Below, one piece after another: positions 24,694-34,684 of a DNA stretch of 64,000 bases (the first letter of the stretch is position 1; each line of letters starts with the position of its first letter). Source of the stretch: Isoetes taiwanensis (Eukaryota; Streptophyta; Lycopodiopsida; Isoetales; Isoetaceae); the NCBI GenBank assembly GCA_021234155.1, contig JAJEKV010000324.1:250001-314000 (forward strand), given 5' to 3'. Under the pieces are notes generated by a model that was not told the DNA's origin, ran no database searches, and saw only the letters and a list, made by a program, of their open reading frames with translations. The translations under genes and the position numbers were made by a program.

Positions 24694-25539
24694 TGAAATG
24701 ATGTCGTCCGCAAAGATCATGGGTCTCCCCACCTTGGGATCATCGTAACCTGCAATCAACCTGATACATACGATTACTACTATAATTCCTATACTTTTAT
24801 TAAAATTACCTTAAGGTAATATTTTTATGACATTATCACATCATTATATTATGAAATAACTTATCAATTCACAACATTACTAAACAGATTACTCCAAACT
24901 TCACTTAACATTACGATTAAGTTTATCAAAATTTTAAAATTACGTCCGAGGTACTATTCATTCCTTGCAACACATTCCAACAAAATTTGTGTTGCAAGTC
25001 TTCGTAGCCCGACCTCCTTGCCCTCCGGAGCGCTCTACTGGCCTGCAGGTCGACACTACGTTAGTACCATTTAATTATTAATTAAAATTTTTGGTTATAT
25101 GGTGACCACCCCACCTATCTACATGGATGCATGGCTAATCTCCTCAGTAGGAAGAGGGTGAATCTTCCATTATGGCGCGGAGACAAGCTTCTACATGCCT
25201 ATATGCGCTCATGCCTACACCTCTAGTTGCCCGGTGGAGGATATCCTTCTCGCGTGGGGCGAAGGATAGATTCCTCCTATCAAAGCATATATGGGGCTAA
25301 AGGTGCTTTTCCTATCAATGCATTCCTCAATGACCTCCTTTCTCTCGAGGTCGTCTACTTCGTGGGGACAGTAGACTTTCTAATCTACCTTCCACTAGCC
25401 CAAGCGGAGGCGGTCATGCCTACATTGACATTACACCACGCCCTAGAGATCACCGTAGTGGTCCCATCATCGGTAACAACGCATGCGACCCATACTAAGC
25501 GTAGGTGGCATGCGTAGATTAATCTTAACTACACAAGAA
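24694..25539. other. Copy 2 spacer between chromodomain stop and polypurine tract
   Basis: Counterpart of 17693-18547. It is AT-rich on the left, with stop codons in all frames and no conserved ORF. Probably 3' UTR. Confidence 0.55.
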
Positions 25540-28500
25540 TTAACCTACACAAATCGACATGCCTGAGCCGATTTCTTCGGAGATGACCTTGCCGTCCCAT
25601 TGCTCCATAAACTGTGGATACTGCTTTACTAAATCTTTCTTAAGTACCCGCGTCGCGTCTTCCTTCGGGTAAGTGTTTCCACTTGACCAAATCTTTGGAG
25701 GAATTACGATCTCCTCGTTTTCTTGAAAGCTTTATCAAGAATCAGTGCGGAACTATTTCGGTTGTTCCTCGTCATTTCCAACAACGTTGGCGAATCCAAG
25801 ACCGTGCGGATTTGGGGTATGCTTCTTCAGCAAACTCACGTGGAAGACCTTATGAATCTTTAGGTGTGCTGGCAAGTCTAGCTTGTAGGCTTGATTACCT
25901 ACTTTCTCGACTATTCTGAAAGGTCCAGCCCACCTTGGAGCAAGCTTCTTGCAATTGCCGATCCTGAGCTTTGCCTGCTTCACCTTGATCTTGAGCCAAA
26001 CATCATCTCCAACTTTGAACTCTCTTACTGTTCGATGCTTGTCGGCGATGCTCTTTTGTCGACTTCTTGCTGCTAGCAGATACCCTCTAACCTCCTCCAC
26101 AAGCCTTTGCATATCCGCCAACATCTCACGCGAAACTTCCACTTTGACACGGGGTTGTGCCAAAGTGTGCGGAGTTAAACAGCGATAGCCGTAATTGATC
26201 ATAAACGGCGACATTTGGGATGATTCCTGCTTGGTGCTATTGTATGCAAACTCCACCAAGTGAATAAATTCTTCCCACATACTTTGCTTATTCCAGACAT
26301 AGTTTCGTAGCATGTCCTCTAAAATCTGTTGGTCCGCCTCCGCCCGCCATCCGTCGAGGATGATATGCCGTGCTCATGGATAGCTTCGTGCGGATCGTCG
26401 CAAAGAGGTCTTGCCAAAAGGCTCATGAACTTCGGATCCTCGCTTGAGATGATCTCCCTTGGCATGCCATGAAGTCCGAAGATCTCTTTGGTGAAGAGCT
26501 TTCTTTGTATCCATGGCTGTATCGGTGGTTACGCAAGGCACAAATGTGCCATCTTCGACAACTTGTCGACCACTACCATCAAGGCATCCTTGCCTCTCGC
26601 TGTTCTTGGGAGTCCCTGTGATGAAATCCATGCCGATTACCTCCCACTTAGCGTTTGGCACCGCTTAATGGCTCTAATGCCCAGGGAATTAAGGCTGCTC
26701 GCATTTCGTCTGGCGGCATAGCTGACATTCCTTGATGTAGCGAGCTATTTGCTTCTTCATTCACGGCCAATAGTAGCATTTGCGCGACTTTGAAATATGT
26801 TTTCATGAATCCCGCATGGCCAGCTATTGGGCTGTTGCAGCGTGTCATGGAGGATCAACTTCCTTACACCCGATGATTCGGTCGCGCACAACTTGTTCTT
26901 ATGGTATAACAGGTTGCCTTCCTTCTTATAATGCTTGAAGGCCTCCCCTCTTTATCTGTTCTAGCCTCCTTGAAAGGCTTGCCCATACTTCTCTCGAAAT
27001 CCACATCCGTTGGCAAGGACTCTTCAATCCTCTTACCAAAGTCATTTGGAGGCGTCGAAATTGCATTACTGAGTGCACTCTAGTTGTCGGGGGATGCCTT
27101 GAAGCGCATCTGCTACCACATTGAGCTTCCCCGCTTGTAGACTATATCAAAGTCATATTCTTCGAGGAACTCCATCCATCTCCTCACTGCCTCGGATTAA
27201 GGTGTGGTTCGCGTGAATACATATTGGAGGCTCGATGGTGGGTGATCCAATTGGAACTTCCTTCCCAAGAGATAGTGCCTCCATATTCTTAATGCCCCGA
27301 CAACCGCAAGCAACTCCTCGATCGTATGCGTTGGGTAGCCAGCGTCTCGGCGTCGTTCATCTTTTCGAGTCATACGCTACCACACGCTCTTCTTGCATAA
27401 ACCGCACTGTAGCTATCTTACTCGATCTGTTGCTACAAGCTTATCTTTCTCCGGTCCGTAGGTTAAGGCTGGGGCTGTTGTTAAAGCTTCCTTCAACAAT
27501 TCAAACCCCTTTTGGGCTTTCTTGTGCCAATGCTCTACCCAATCTTTCACCTTCTCTCGCCCTCGTCAGTGCGTTAATTGGGGCTGCTATCTTAGCAAAG
27601 TTCTTCACGAACTTCCCGTAGTACCTGCTAGGCCGAGGGAAACCGACTTCATGCACATTCTTGGTGCCTAGCCACCGAATGGCGGGCTTCAATCTTGGCC
27701 CGGGTCTGTTGAGATGCCTTCTGGCGAGATCACATGACCTAGATACTCCACCTTTTCTACGCGGAAGTGGCACCCGACAACTTGGCGCATAACCGGTGCC
27801 TCTTCAACTTTTCTAGCACTCTTCTCAAGTGTTGTACGTGCTCTTCAAGGGATCTGCTATACACCAAAATGTCGTCAAAGAAAACAATCACAAAGGTGTC
27901 CGGGAACTCCCGAAGATATCGTTCATGAGCCTCATGAACGCTATGGGGCATTTGATAAGCGAAAGGCATTCTTTGTGAACTCATAATGCCCATACCGCGT
28001 TGAAGGCGGTCTTATGGATATCTTCTTCCTTTATCCCGATCTGATGATAACGACCTTAAGTCGATTTTGGAGAAGATCTTTGCACCTTGGAGCTGATCCA
28101 TCAAGTCGTCTGATCTTGGAAGCGCATACTTGTTCTTAATGGTGTGCTTATTCAGCTGTCTATAGTCTATGCACATCCTCAAAGATCCATCCTTCTTCTT
28201 GACAAAAGAATGGGCGCTCCAAACGGCCGAGACACTAGGTCTAATGAAACCTAGGTCGGCGGCTCCTGAATCGCTTCTTCACTCGGACAACTCCCTGCAT
28301 TGTCATTCTATATGGAGCCTTGCTTGTTGGCTTTGTTCCCGGTTCGAAAGTGCAATCTCGCACTCAACTCCCCTATAAGGAGGGAGCTGCTTGATCTCAT
28401 CCGGAAAGAGATCATGGAACTCTCGTGATCAGCTTAGCTACTTGTTTTCGCAACTTCTTTGAGCACCTTGTCTTCTTTGCTTTCTTTCGATTCGGCTCAC

Positions 28501-30298
28501 TAATCTCAAGCTTGAAGATATATATCGACTTGCTCACTCTTGATGCACTTGAGCAGCCGTTTAGAAGACATGCGCATGATGGGAACAACTTCCTTACTGT
28601 TATCTCAATGATCTTGCCGTCGGCGGGCGTTGGGAAGGTCACCTTCCGCTTTCCGCGATCGATAATGGCCCCGGCCGCCCAAGGTACTCCATTCCTATGA
28701 TCAAGTCATACTTTCCAATGCCCATTACTTCTGCCTTTATCCGGATATTAATCCCCCGGTAAGTCGATGTCGAAGTTAATTCTCTTGCCCATTTATGCGC
28801 CGCCTTATCGCACCACTTGCTAAAACAACGGGTCTTGGTTTTGACTTTAGCGGCTTCAACTTCAACATCCGAACCATCCCGGGGATGCAAAGTTATGGCT
28901 ACTTCCGAAGTCTATCAAGACTATGAAGGACTTAGCTTTAGCCTTCCCCCCGTGGAAATTACCTTATTTGGCTCTCGCTTTGCTCCGTATCTATTGCGGC
29001 AAAGATATGACACTCACCCTGAATGTAGTCGCGGGCCTCTTCGCCGCCGCCGTCCGGACAGGTCGTCCCAATCTCCCAACTCCGCTAGAGCTGCACTCAT
29101 AGCGAGGGGCGCTTTGTCGGGTCCTATGGCCCGGCTGGAAGCATCCGGGCACAACCGCTTTTATGCACTCCGCCTCTTTTCCTTGGGCATCGCTTGCAAA
29201 AAAGGATTGCCTTTGCTTTGGAGTAGTTTGACCTCTCCTCGCTTGTCCTTGAAGGACACCGCTTCTTCTCCCTGCCTGCTTCCCACGGTTCCCACCATAT
29301 GGGGCTCTTTGGACCTGGGTTGCTGCCACAGGGGCTATAGCTTCTGTCGCTTTGCCTTTATCCCCGAAGTGCCGCCGCTTGTGCCCGCTATTCCGAGGTC
29401 CCGATCCTGCAAGCTTATAGCCTTGGATTCCGCCTCGAGCATCTTGTCCTAGGGTTTATTGCCCTCACAAGCCTGCGGATCTCCTCATTCAGCCCCTCAA
29501 TATAGCTTTCTCACGCATGCTTCTCTCCCAACCCGGCACATGACCTTAACCTCATGAATTCCTCTCAGTATATTTCTGAACTGATTTGTTGCCTTGCTGC
29601 AACCTGTAAAACTGCTGCATCATATTGGACTTATGTTCCCTCGGAGCGTAATGGCGCTTTTGAAGGCTTTAGCAAACTTTTCGAACTTACAAGCATCCCC
29701 GCTTAAGCCGTGTGCCTTTGCATAACCCTTCCACCAAATCCGGCGGCTCCTTTCAAGTTGGCTGTTTGCAACTCGCCTTTGTCCTTATCCTTCATGCCAT
29801 AAGCATTTCCGTACTTCGCTCATTTCGCCCCAGCCATGCCTCTGCTTCCAATCGACTGTTTTCTCCCCTCGAGAACTGTTCCGATTCAGGGCCTTCCATA
29901 CATTTGCCTAGTGCGGAATCTACCTTCTTCCGGTAGTCGAGGCCCTGGTATCTCTTTGTCGTCCCTACGGGGTGTTCCTCGCCTTCCCTCCGTTCGTTCT
30001 CGAGCCTGCTCTTCCTCTTCTTGAGTCGAGTGCGAAGTTCGAACTTGAGTCGGAGGATTCGGTTGGGGATCTCCTTCTCTTGCTCCTCTTCTTGTCCCTT
30101 CCTTCCCTCCGAGCTGATGCTTTGCGGCAACCGAAAGCATTGCCCCGAACCCACTCCTGCTTGCTTGAGATAGTAATGCCTTTATCCATTTCCATATCCG
30201 CCCCTCATCCGGGCTATCTCCTCCCTCGGGGTCATGGGTTTCCCTATCTTCAAATAGGTTCCTTGCGGGGGGTGGTCCGGGCGGGTTTGCTCTTCTAT
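25540..30298 (-). pseudogene. Copy 2 gag-pol polyprotein with chromodomain integrase (frameshifted)
   Basis: The full gag-pol, uninterrupted by other elements. Gag opens near 30298 (the expected ATG reads ATA here) with a basic, Ser-rich N-terminus (KKRSKRRRSPTESSDSSS), then the gag domain, a knuckle-like GCFQPGHRT near 29130 and the protease region (MGIGKYDLIIGMEYLG). RT carries [20 protein letters not shown], with the catalytic FDDI. RNase H and integrase follow, the latter with HAGFMKTYFKVAQ, MDFITG and LRNYV. The longest intact piece is 25753-26313 (minus), covering the integrase C-terminal region (VGDDVWLKIKVKQAKL) up to HKVFHVSLLKKH, just before the chromodomain; stop at 25540. The frame is broken many times, often at CAG/CG toggles against copy 1. 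Gag-pol appears to be one frame, as usual in plant chromoviruses. Confidence 0.87.
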
Positions 30299-30529
30299 GA
30301 GGTCTCGGTTGTCGTTCCCTGCGTTTAGTCCTCTAGCTGCATCCACAAGTGATTAATGGCTATATGGTTAGTTCCATTTGTTCTCTTGCATTGTTTATGT
30401 TTGTTGGTATAATTGTGGGACAAAATACATCAACGAAACATTTAAAGTGCTTTGAGAATTATATTTATATATCATATGATATTTTAAATACAAAAGTCTC
30501 AGGGATCAAGAGTCTAACTAGTCTTGAAA
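30299..30529 (-). promoter_or_regulatory. AT-rich spacer with TATA-like motif upstream of copy 2 gag
   Basis: Lies between the ORF-B stop and the gag start. The minus strand contains ATATATAAATATAA at about 30459-30472, some 160 bp before gag. The matching spacer of copy 1 keeps AATATAAATATAA. It could be an internal promoter for gag-pol or simply an AT-rich linker. Confidence 0.35.
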
Positions 30530-32050
30530 TCACGCAGAAGACGGGTTGTCTTCAAGAAACTTCTTAACTTGGGCCGCCCCTACCGAAAGTGACCCAAGTT
30601 CGATGATGCTTGCCGACGAGCCTCCCCGGATGGCTCTCACCAGTCTTCTACCCCGCGGTCGGATGTAAGGGCCGCTAGCCATCGCTAATCTCGCCCGACG
30701 ATTGGGGGATGGCGAAAGTCGAAAGAGGTCGAAAGTGCCATTGCCCTCTTGACTAAGACGGCATGGTCGACATTTGTTGCTATTCGAGCATGCCGCCAAG
30801 CCCTGAGAGTGCAATCAGCATAAACACTCCTTCTTAAGCCCACTGGGACTGAACTTATGCGGTGAATTACCGCTATTCTCCCATCCATCGCCAGCGGCAA
30901 ATAGTATCGGCGACTGTCGTTGTGTGTCGCCGGCTTCCCGCTTGTTTGGCCTCCAGCTAAATTGCGGCGGCTGGCTGCTGGCCGACCTCCACTTCGGTGA
31001 GCTCCCTGTAGTCTTCAATTGTGCGGTCGAGCCTCCGAGGTCGATTCCTTCTCCTTTTGGCGGGGGTGATATCGAAGGACCCGGCATTAGGATGCTCGTG
31101 GGTCTTCCCGGGATCCCCATCTGTTCTTGGAGGGCGCAGGAACTCCTCCTCCGCTGGCAGCCCCCGCCTTCGTCCATCAATTGCCCGATTTCTTTGTAGG
31201 CTTGGATATCTGAGGTCGTCTCGGTAGGTGTAGGTGTCGGACTCCCCCTCACTTGAAGCGGAAGTCGGAGGCTCCCGGGACGATGAAGTCGCCCGTGTCG
31301 GCCCGCCGCTTTGGTGGTGGGAGGATTCGTCTAACTCGAGCTCCCTCTCCTCGCATTGGGAAGGTTCTCGATGTCGCCGAGGAGTAGATACTCCCTCCGC
31401 CGATGATGATAGGGGCTAGGCTTGTGATGCCTAGTCCGGTGGGGAGCAACTCGATGCCCTGGCTGGCTCGGCTTCGAAATTGATCAGCCCCCTGCCTCCT
31501 TGGCGCCGTTTCTTCTTCCGAAGTCGAAAGCTCGCGTGTATCCTTCGTCGTCCGACTCTTCTTCATCCTCTCTTGCTTCCTGTTCCTGTTGATACTGCAA
31601 CAGCATTTGCTCTTCCTCTTGCTCAGCTATGGGGTCTACCTCCATCGGAGGGATAGAGGTTGCCCCCATCGGGTTCTCGGCGCGGTGGGATAAGAAGATG
31701 GCTAGGGCGGCGGTGTAAGAGAAGTACTTGGTCCTGTTGGCTGTCAGGACCATGTAGTCAGGTAGTCTCTGCGCCTTGTTAGTCAAGTATTTGGCGATGT
31801 TGGGGACATCGCCCAAGGCTGCTTGAAGGGATTGGCGGGGAACAAAGTATCCTATGCAAGGGGGAACTTGAACAAGGGAGGGTCCTACCCTAGCTTGAAA
31901 TTCTGCTAGCACCTGCCTATAAGCTGGGGTTGCATTTAGCGTAGCTTGGATGTCGATTTCTTTCACAAAGACTTGGAAGATGTCGTTGACATCTGCCTCA
32001 AGAGATATGGGCACGGGGGCACTACCATCGCCCGAAATCAGCAGAGCCAT
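30530..32050 (-). CDS. Accessory ORF-B of the chromovirus, copy 2
   Basis: An additional gene between ORF-A and gag, not part of the standard gypsy set and not recognised by me. The first about 185 codons are open (ATG 32050). They hold a compact, probably helical domain (EADVNDIFQVF, NATPAYRQVLAEFQARVGP, PNIAKYLTNKAQRLPDYMV, NRTKYFSYTAALAIFLSHRA), followed by a Gln/Glu-rich acidic stretch (EEEQMLLQYQQEQE). The remainder to about 30530 is frameshifted here but matches copy 1 and ends with AAQVKKFLEDNPS. Total length (1,521 nt) is almost equal to copy 1 (1,523 nt). Over 40 aligned codons near the N-terminus (31873-31992 against copy 1), 15 codons differ and 11 of these changes are synonymous. 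A TATAAATA box lies about 113 bp upstream. Confidence 0.7.
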
Positions 32051-32162
32051 TGATCTAGCAAGGAAGGGAGTATCAAACGGATGCGTAAGCCTCGTGGAGC
32101 CTGGAAAGATCGCCTAAGCAAGGGGGAGCAAATTTGCGTGGTACCAATTGAGAAATGGGGAA

Positions 32163-32173
32163 CTTATTTATAG
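32163..32173 (-). promoter_or_regulatory. TATA box upstream of ORF-B (copy 2)
   Basis: The minus strand reads CTATAAATAAG, about 113 bp before the ORF-B ATG at 32050. The same motif at the same distance precedes ORF-B in copy 1 (38569-38579) and a similar one precedes ORF-A (34146-34156). Confidence 0.5.
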
Positions 32174-32348
32174 AAAAGGGGAAAACCCTAATTTTTGGAT
32201 GACTTAGAATTTACTGAGATTAGGCAATTCTAACCTATTAAGTGATGCAATTGCAAGTTAGAAGTATATTTCTAGGGTTTGAGCATGCTAAGGACAGCTA
32301 CTGAACCTATTGTGCAATTTGGAGATCATTTGGTGATGAATGTGCGGG

Positions 32349-32414
32349 TTCTCACGCCGTTTCAGCCCGGTAGATTTCTAAAATGTAGAAATCGTCCCCG
32401 GCGACGTATGAGAC
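32349..32414. repeat. Palindrome S3 in the ORF-A/ORF-B spacer (copy 2)
   Basis: Outer arms TCTCACG...CGACGTATGAGA, inner stem GATTTCTA/TAGAAATC around AAATG. Counterpart of 38757-38823 in copy 1. Spaced about 200 bp from S4. Confidence 0.75.
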
Positions 32415-32546
32415 ATAGGTCCTAATTGGGCTAGGATTACTCAATTTAGGTGATCTAAGGCTGTAATTCCACTAAACTCATCGAAGAAGGCAGAATTGAC
32501 CCCTTACTTGGTCGATTTGGAGCTGTTTTGGGCATTTTTGGGCATG

Positions 32547-32608
32547 GTTCACGTTCGCTATACCCATTTCTAAAATGTAGAAATCTGTCTGGGCTGACGT
32601 GTGAGACA
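32547..32608. repeat. Palindrome S4 in the ORF-A/ORF-B spacer (copy 2)
   Basis: Outer right arm GACGTGTGAGAC with a weaker left arm GGTTCACGTTC; inner stem ATTTCTA/TAGAAAT. The counterpart in copy 1 (38955-39018) has a different but equally palindromic core. Confidence 0.7.
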
Positions 32609-32796
32609 TCGTCTCAATTTTGCTCAAAACTCTAATTTAATTAAAACAAAAGCTAGGGATCGATATCTTGACCTATTTAAACAAGGTTTGACACTTTATT
32701 TACACAAAATTTTCTTTATATTAACAAAATTTTCCCGTTATTTACAAAACTCAAGGTCGTTCACCCCTTGATGTGCCCGGCAAGATACATATCCCC

Positions 32797-34049
32797 GCCT
32801 CATGAGGGTAACCCTCTTGGCAGTGCACCGCGGTGCCGTTGAATCTTCAAAATGTTTCACTATGTGCGCTTCCGCCGCCTCTTGTAAACACAAAGAACAT
32901 CTCGTCGTCATCACGCCGCATGCGTGTTGTATTCTTGTATGACTTCGCGGACCAAACGCTGAACGGGCGCCTCGGGAATCAGGAGTCCAGAACTCTTCCG
33001 AAGTGGCGGATCTCCTTGAGTGCCCTGTCTTCCAGCTTCTTCTTCTTGCTCCGCTTCTTCCCTGGTGCTCGGGGAGGCTTGGGCTTTGGTGGAGGGGGCT
33101 TCAGTGTGCGGCTCTTCGTCGGGTGCCCGCCTTCAATCGTTCTCACCCGGTGCTCCTGGTAATAGGCATTGTAGGCCTCCCACTTTGCCATATATGCGTT
33201 GTGCTCCCTGATTCTCTTCTGATAGACCTTTAAGGGGTCTATCACATAGGCTTCCGATGCTTGGTGGGGCCTTGACCCTATCCCACGCCGTGGAAATGGT
33301 GGGGCTTCGCCAACTGCCGGCCTCCTCCTCGTTTCTTGGGCGTGCCTTTCGGGACCTCTTCCTCTGACGACCGGGCTTTGAAGAGCTTGCCCCGTCTCAA
33401 GGCCTCTAAAGACGTAGTCTCCATCCCGAAGTCATCGGTGGGGCTGGTCTCCCCCCCCGGATGGCTCGTTGATGGCAGGCCCTTCGCTCGCTTCGAGCCT
33501 TAACAGCCTTCCTCTTGCCTGCCTTTACGGCTTTGGCCCTCCTCTTCTTGGGTCCGCTGGCTGTAGTCGGGTCGTCTTCCCGACTCTTTGTCCTCTGCTC
33601 CGGCGCTGCTTGGCTTCGTATTTGTGGACGAAGCGTGCGAGGTTGGCCTCTTCTTCCGGGGTGAGTCGCGGCAGCTGCTGCTCCTCTCCTACCTGCTCCT
33701 CCTGCAGGTGGATCTCAGCCTGGGGTTGTTCTTGGGCCGCCGATGGGTCCGCCTTCGCCCTCTCGCTCCTCCCTGCGGGTTAAGGCCCCCTCGGTGTTGC
33801 TCCCAAGCCCCCCCCGCTTCCTCGCCCCCCATTGCAATTTCTTCTCGAGGATCTCACCATGACGCCTGGCCCGTCAGCCCCTCCAAGAGTTCTCCGGTGG
33901 TCGCCCGGCCCGACCCCGCTTCCTCACTTGATCTAAGATTCGCTGTCGTGGAGAAGGCGCTGCCGAAGAATCCCGTGAAAGAGGAAAGAGGCCGGGCGCG
34001 GGAGGATCCGCGGGCTAGGCTTCCCTTGTACCCGCCTATGGGCCATCAT
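32797..34049 (-). pseudogene. Accessory ORF-A of the chromovirus, copy 2 (frameshifted)
   Basis: The first gene after the 5' LTR; not a known gypsy protein. The likely start is the ATG pair at 34049/34046. Recognisable text includes an ARFVHKYEAKQRR-like segment near 33620, then Pro/Lys/Arg-rich low-complexity sequence, then MIDPLKVYQKRIREHNAYM followed by KWEAYNAYYQEH, PPPPKPKPPRAPGKKRSKKKK and KEIRHFGRVLDS. Copy 1 has the same blocks (39201-40042). The product would be about 400 residues, strongly basic and largely disordered, consistent with a nucleic-acid-binding role, which is inference. The frame is broken several times in GC-rich stretches. A TATA box lies about 100 bp upstream and two palindromes beyond it. 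Confidence 0.6.
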
Positions 34050-34145
34050 TTTACCTGGGTTTTGTCGACGGAGCTAGCGCCGTAAGACGCCCTTGACAAG
34101 ATTTGTTTAAGTTCTAGGGAAGAACAGAAAATGGGAGGGTCCGGT

Positions 34146-34156
34146 TCTATTTATAG
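34146..34156 (-). promoter_or_regulatory. TATA box upstream of ORF-A (copy 2)
   Basis: The minus strand reads CTATAAATAGA about 97 bp before the presumed ORF-A start (34049). Palindromes S1 and S2 lie just upstream. Confidence 0.45.
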
Positions 34157-34228
34157 GGCCAATTTTAGGTCAACTTTTAAACTACCTTTTGGGTTGTCTA
34201 AGGCATCTAAAACACCTAATTAAGCAAG

Positions 34229-34298
34229 GTCTCACACGTTAAGCAGCCAGCCGATTCCTAGAATCTAGAAACCCGTCCCGGCGCCGACGTGGTGAGAC
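34229..34298. repeat. Palindrome S1 in the 5' leader (copy 2)
   Basis: Arms GTCTCACACGT and ACGTGGTGAGAC (one extra G) around a partly self-complementary core GATTCCTAGAATCTAGAAA. Same design as S2-S4. Confidence 0.72.
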
Positions 34299-34418
34299 AT
34301 GGTGGGGCCCACTATTAAATTAACATGTAACATGCTAAATCTACTAATTCTTAGCTTAAATTTAGAATTATCAAGATATTTTACTTGTAATTTACAACTT
34401 TTGGTGTCAAATTTGAAT

Positions 34419-34484
34419 GTCTCTCACGTTAAGCCCAGCTAGATTTCTAGAATGTAGAAATCATTCCGGCGCGACGTGTGAGAC
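34419..34484. repeat. Palindrome S2 in the 5' leader (copy 2)
   Basis: Arms GTCTCTCACGT and ACGTGTGAGAC, inner stem GATTTCTA/TAGAAATC around GAATG. About 120 bp from S1. Confidence 0.75.
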
Positions 34485-34670
34485 CACCCTATTTTTTGGA
34501 TGTTGGCTCATCAATTTTGGTCTTTTACGTTTCTATTCATTTTTAAGCTGTTGCTAGCTTAAGATAAACTACAAAAAAAAAAAAAAATTTCTCATTTTTC
34601 GAGGTTTGAGGATCCTATCAAGTTAGTGCTCTGGGAACATGGGGTGCTTTGCTCTTGGTCTCCAAGAACA

Positions 34671-34684
34671 TAGCTCGATACCAA
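34671..34684 (-). other. Primer-binding site of copy 2 (initiator Met tRNA)
   Basis: The minus strand immediately after the 5' LTR reads TTGGTATCGAGCTA, against the usual TGGTATCAGAGC complementary to the 3' end of initiator methionine tRNA. The difference is CAGAGC read as CGAGC, the same CAG/CG toggle seen elsewhere. Confidence 0.8.

Noticed and set aside
28817-29452. Long plus-strand ORF of 211 codons in gypsy copy 2
   Set aside because: It is antisense to the gag-protease region. Its length comes from GC-rich codon shadowing and has no homologous text of its own.
33588-34085. Plus-strand ORF of 165 codons over ORF-A
   Set aside because: Antisense shadow. The minus strand has the blocks conserved with copy 1.
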